A stretch of DNA of 34,012 nt from Holophagaceae bacterium (GTDB lineage Bacteria > Acidobacteriota > Holophagae > Holophagales > Holophagaceae): positions 1-34,012 of the forward strand of contig JANYIU010000126.1 in the NCBI GenBank assembly GCA_025361955.1. Direction: 5' to 3'. This document shows, one piece after another, positions 33,703 to 34,012 of this stretch. The notes under the pieces were generated by a model, which was given only the letters and a program-made list of their open reading frames with translations, had not been told where the DNA came from and did not search any database. The position numbers were made by a program, and so were the translations under genes. How positions within the stretch are numbered: the stretch's first letter is position 1; the number at the start of each line of letters is the position of its first letter.

Positions 33703-34012
33703 TTAGGTTTGGATGGCGGCTTCGAGTTCAGGGACCGATTTAAAAACACCTCTACGGATACGGTTCTCAGTGATGTCTCGAAAAAATTATTCGACCATGT
33801 TCAGCCACGATGAACTCGTTGACGTGAAGTGGGTGTGGATGCGCGTGTGTGTTTCCAGCCACTCCTTTACCGCAGGGTGTTCGTGGGTGGCGTAGTTATC
33901 GCGAATAATGTGCAAGTCCAGATCCCTTGGCGTCTCACGGTGCAAGCGTTTGAGGAACTTCAGCCACTGGTTGTGTCGATGGTGCTGCATCGTCTCGGAG
34001 ATCACTGTGCCG
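33703..34012 (-). pseudogene. IS630-family transposase fragment (DDE superfamily), interrupted
   Basis: On the minus strand the frame from the window edge reads TVISETMQHHRHNQWLKFLK, then DLHIIRDNYATHEHPAVKEW (second catalytic Asp region) and FTSTSSSWLNMVE. A TAA at 33787-33789 interrupts it. The same frame continues as FFRDITENRIRRGVFKSVPE and LEAAIQT to a TAA at 33703-33705. In intact IS630 transposases the interrupted site reads VERWF or similar, so a Trp/Arg stretch seems to have been replaced by a stop and Phe codons. The C-terminal part is therefore split and the copy is probably inactive. The N-terminal half lies outside the window. Confidence 0.8.

Noticed and set aside
1-34012. CRISPR arrays, tRNA and rRNA genes, prophage or conjugation genes
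   Set aside because: I looked for evenly spaced direct repeats, tRNA-like cloverleaf ends and phage or conjugation proteins and found none.

Overview
GC-rich bacterial DNA with tightly packed, often 4-bp-overlapping genes. Two trimeric NAD-linked [FeFe]-hydrogenase sets, a Bat-type von Willebrand (VWA) locus and a PknB-like kinase point to an anaerobic or fermentative bacterium. My best guess is Acidobacteriota, class Holophagae (Holophaga/Geothrix-like). That placement is inference from gene content and general look, not from a marker gene.

Left part (1-8202, nearly all minus strand): a broken acyl-CoA synthetase remnant at the edge, then a Bat-like cluster. In transcription order this is a TPR protein, a DUF4139 envelope-type protein, a DUF58 protein, a membrane protein whose start and signal peptide are encoded by a dispersed inverted repeat, a BatA-like VWA protein, an unrecognised protein and a BatB-like VWA/TPR protein. 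The usual MoxR ATPase is not in the window.

Centre (8203-24094, plus strand): two paralogous redox operons in tandem. Operon 1 is rex1-hydB1-hydA1-hydC1. Operon 2 is rex2-hydC2-hydB2-hydA2, followed without a clear break by a single-domain receiver, a sensor kinase built on an [FeFe]-hydrogenase-like domain, and a receiver-histidine kinase hybrid. Each rex gene is preceded by a near-identical palindrome (TGTGAA-N4-TTCACA), and the two leaders share further conserved blocks. This suggests that both operons are controlled by NADH/NAD+ through Rex. HydB1 carries an extra N-terminal [2Fe-2S] thioredoxin-like domain. HydB2 has lost the C-terminal ferredoxin and is instead fused to a complete GltD/NfnB-like flavoprotein module with an apparent NADPH-type site. 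Complex 2 therefore has two predicted nucleotide sites plus an H-cluster, with a putative H2/redox-sensing phosphorelay encoded in the same operon. This is the most interesting system in the window.

Right part (24292-34012): housekeeping genes mutS2 and rpsU (minus); a Ser/Thr kinase with a degenerate receiver and a repeated linker motif, plus a small coiled-coil protein (plus); lepA, a nitroreductase and a small zinc-ribbon membrane protein (minus); a two-receiver response regulator (plus); and a decayed IS630-type transposase at the right edge.

No tRNA, rRNA or CRISPR array was seen. The hydrogenase maturases HydE/F/G are not in the window.
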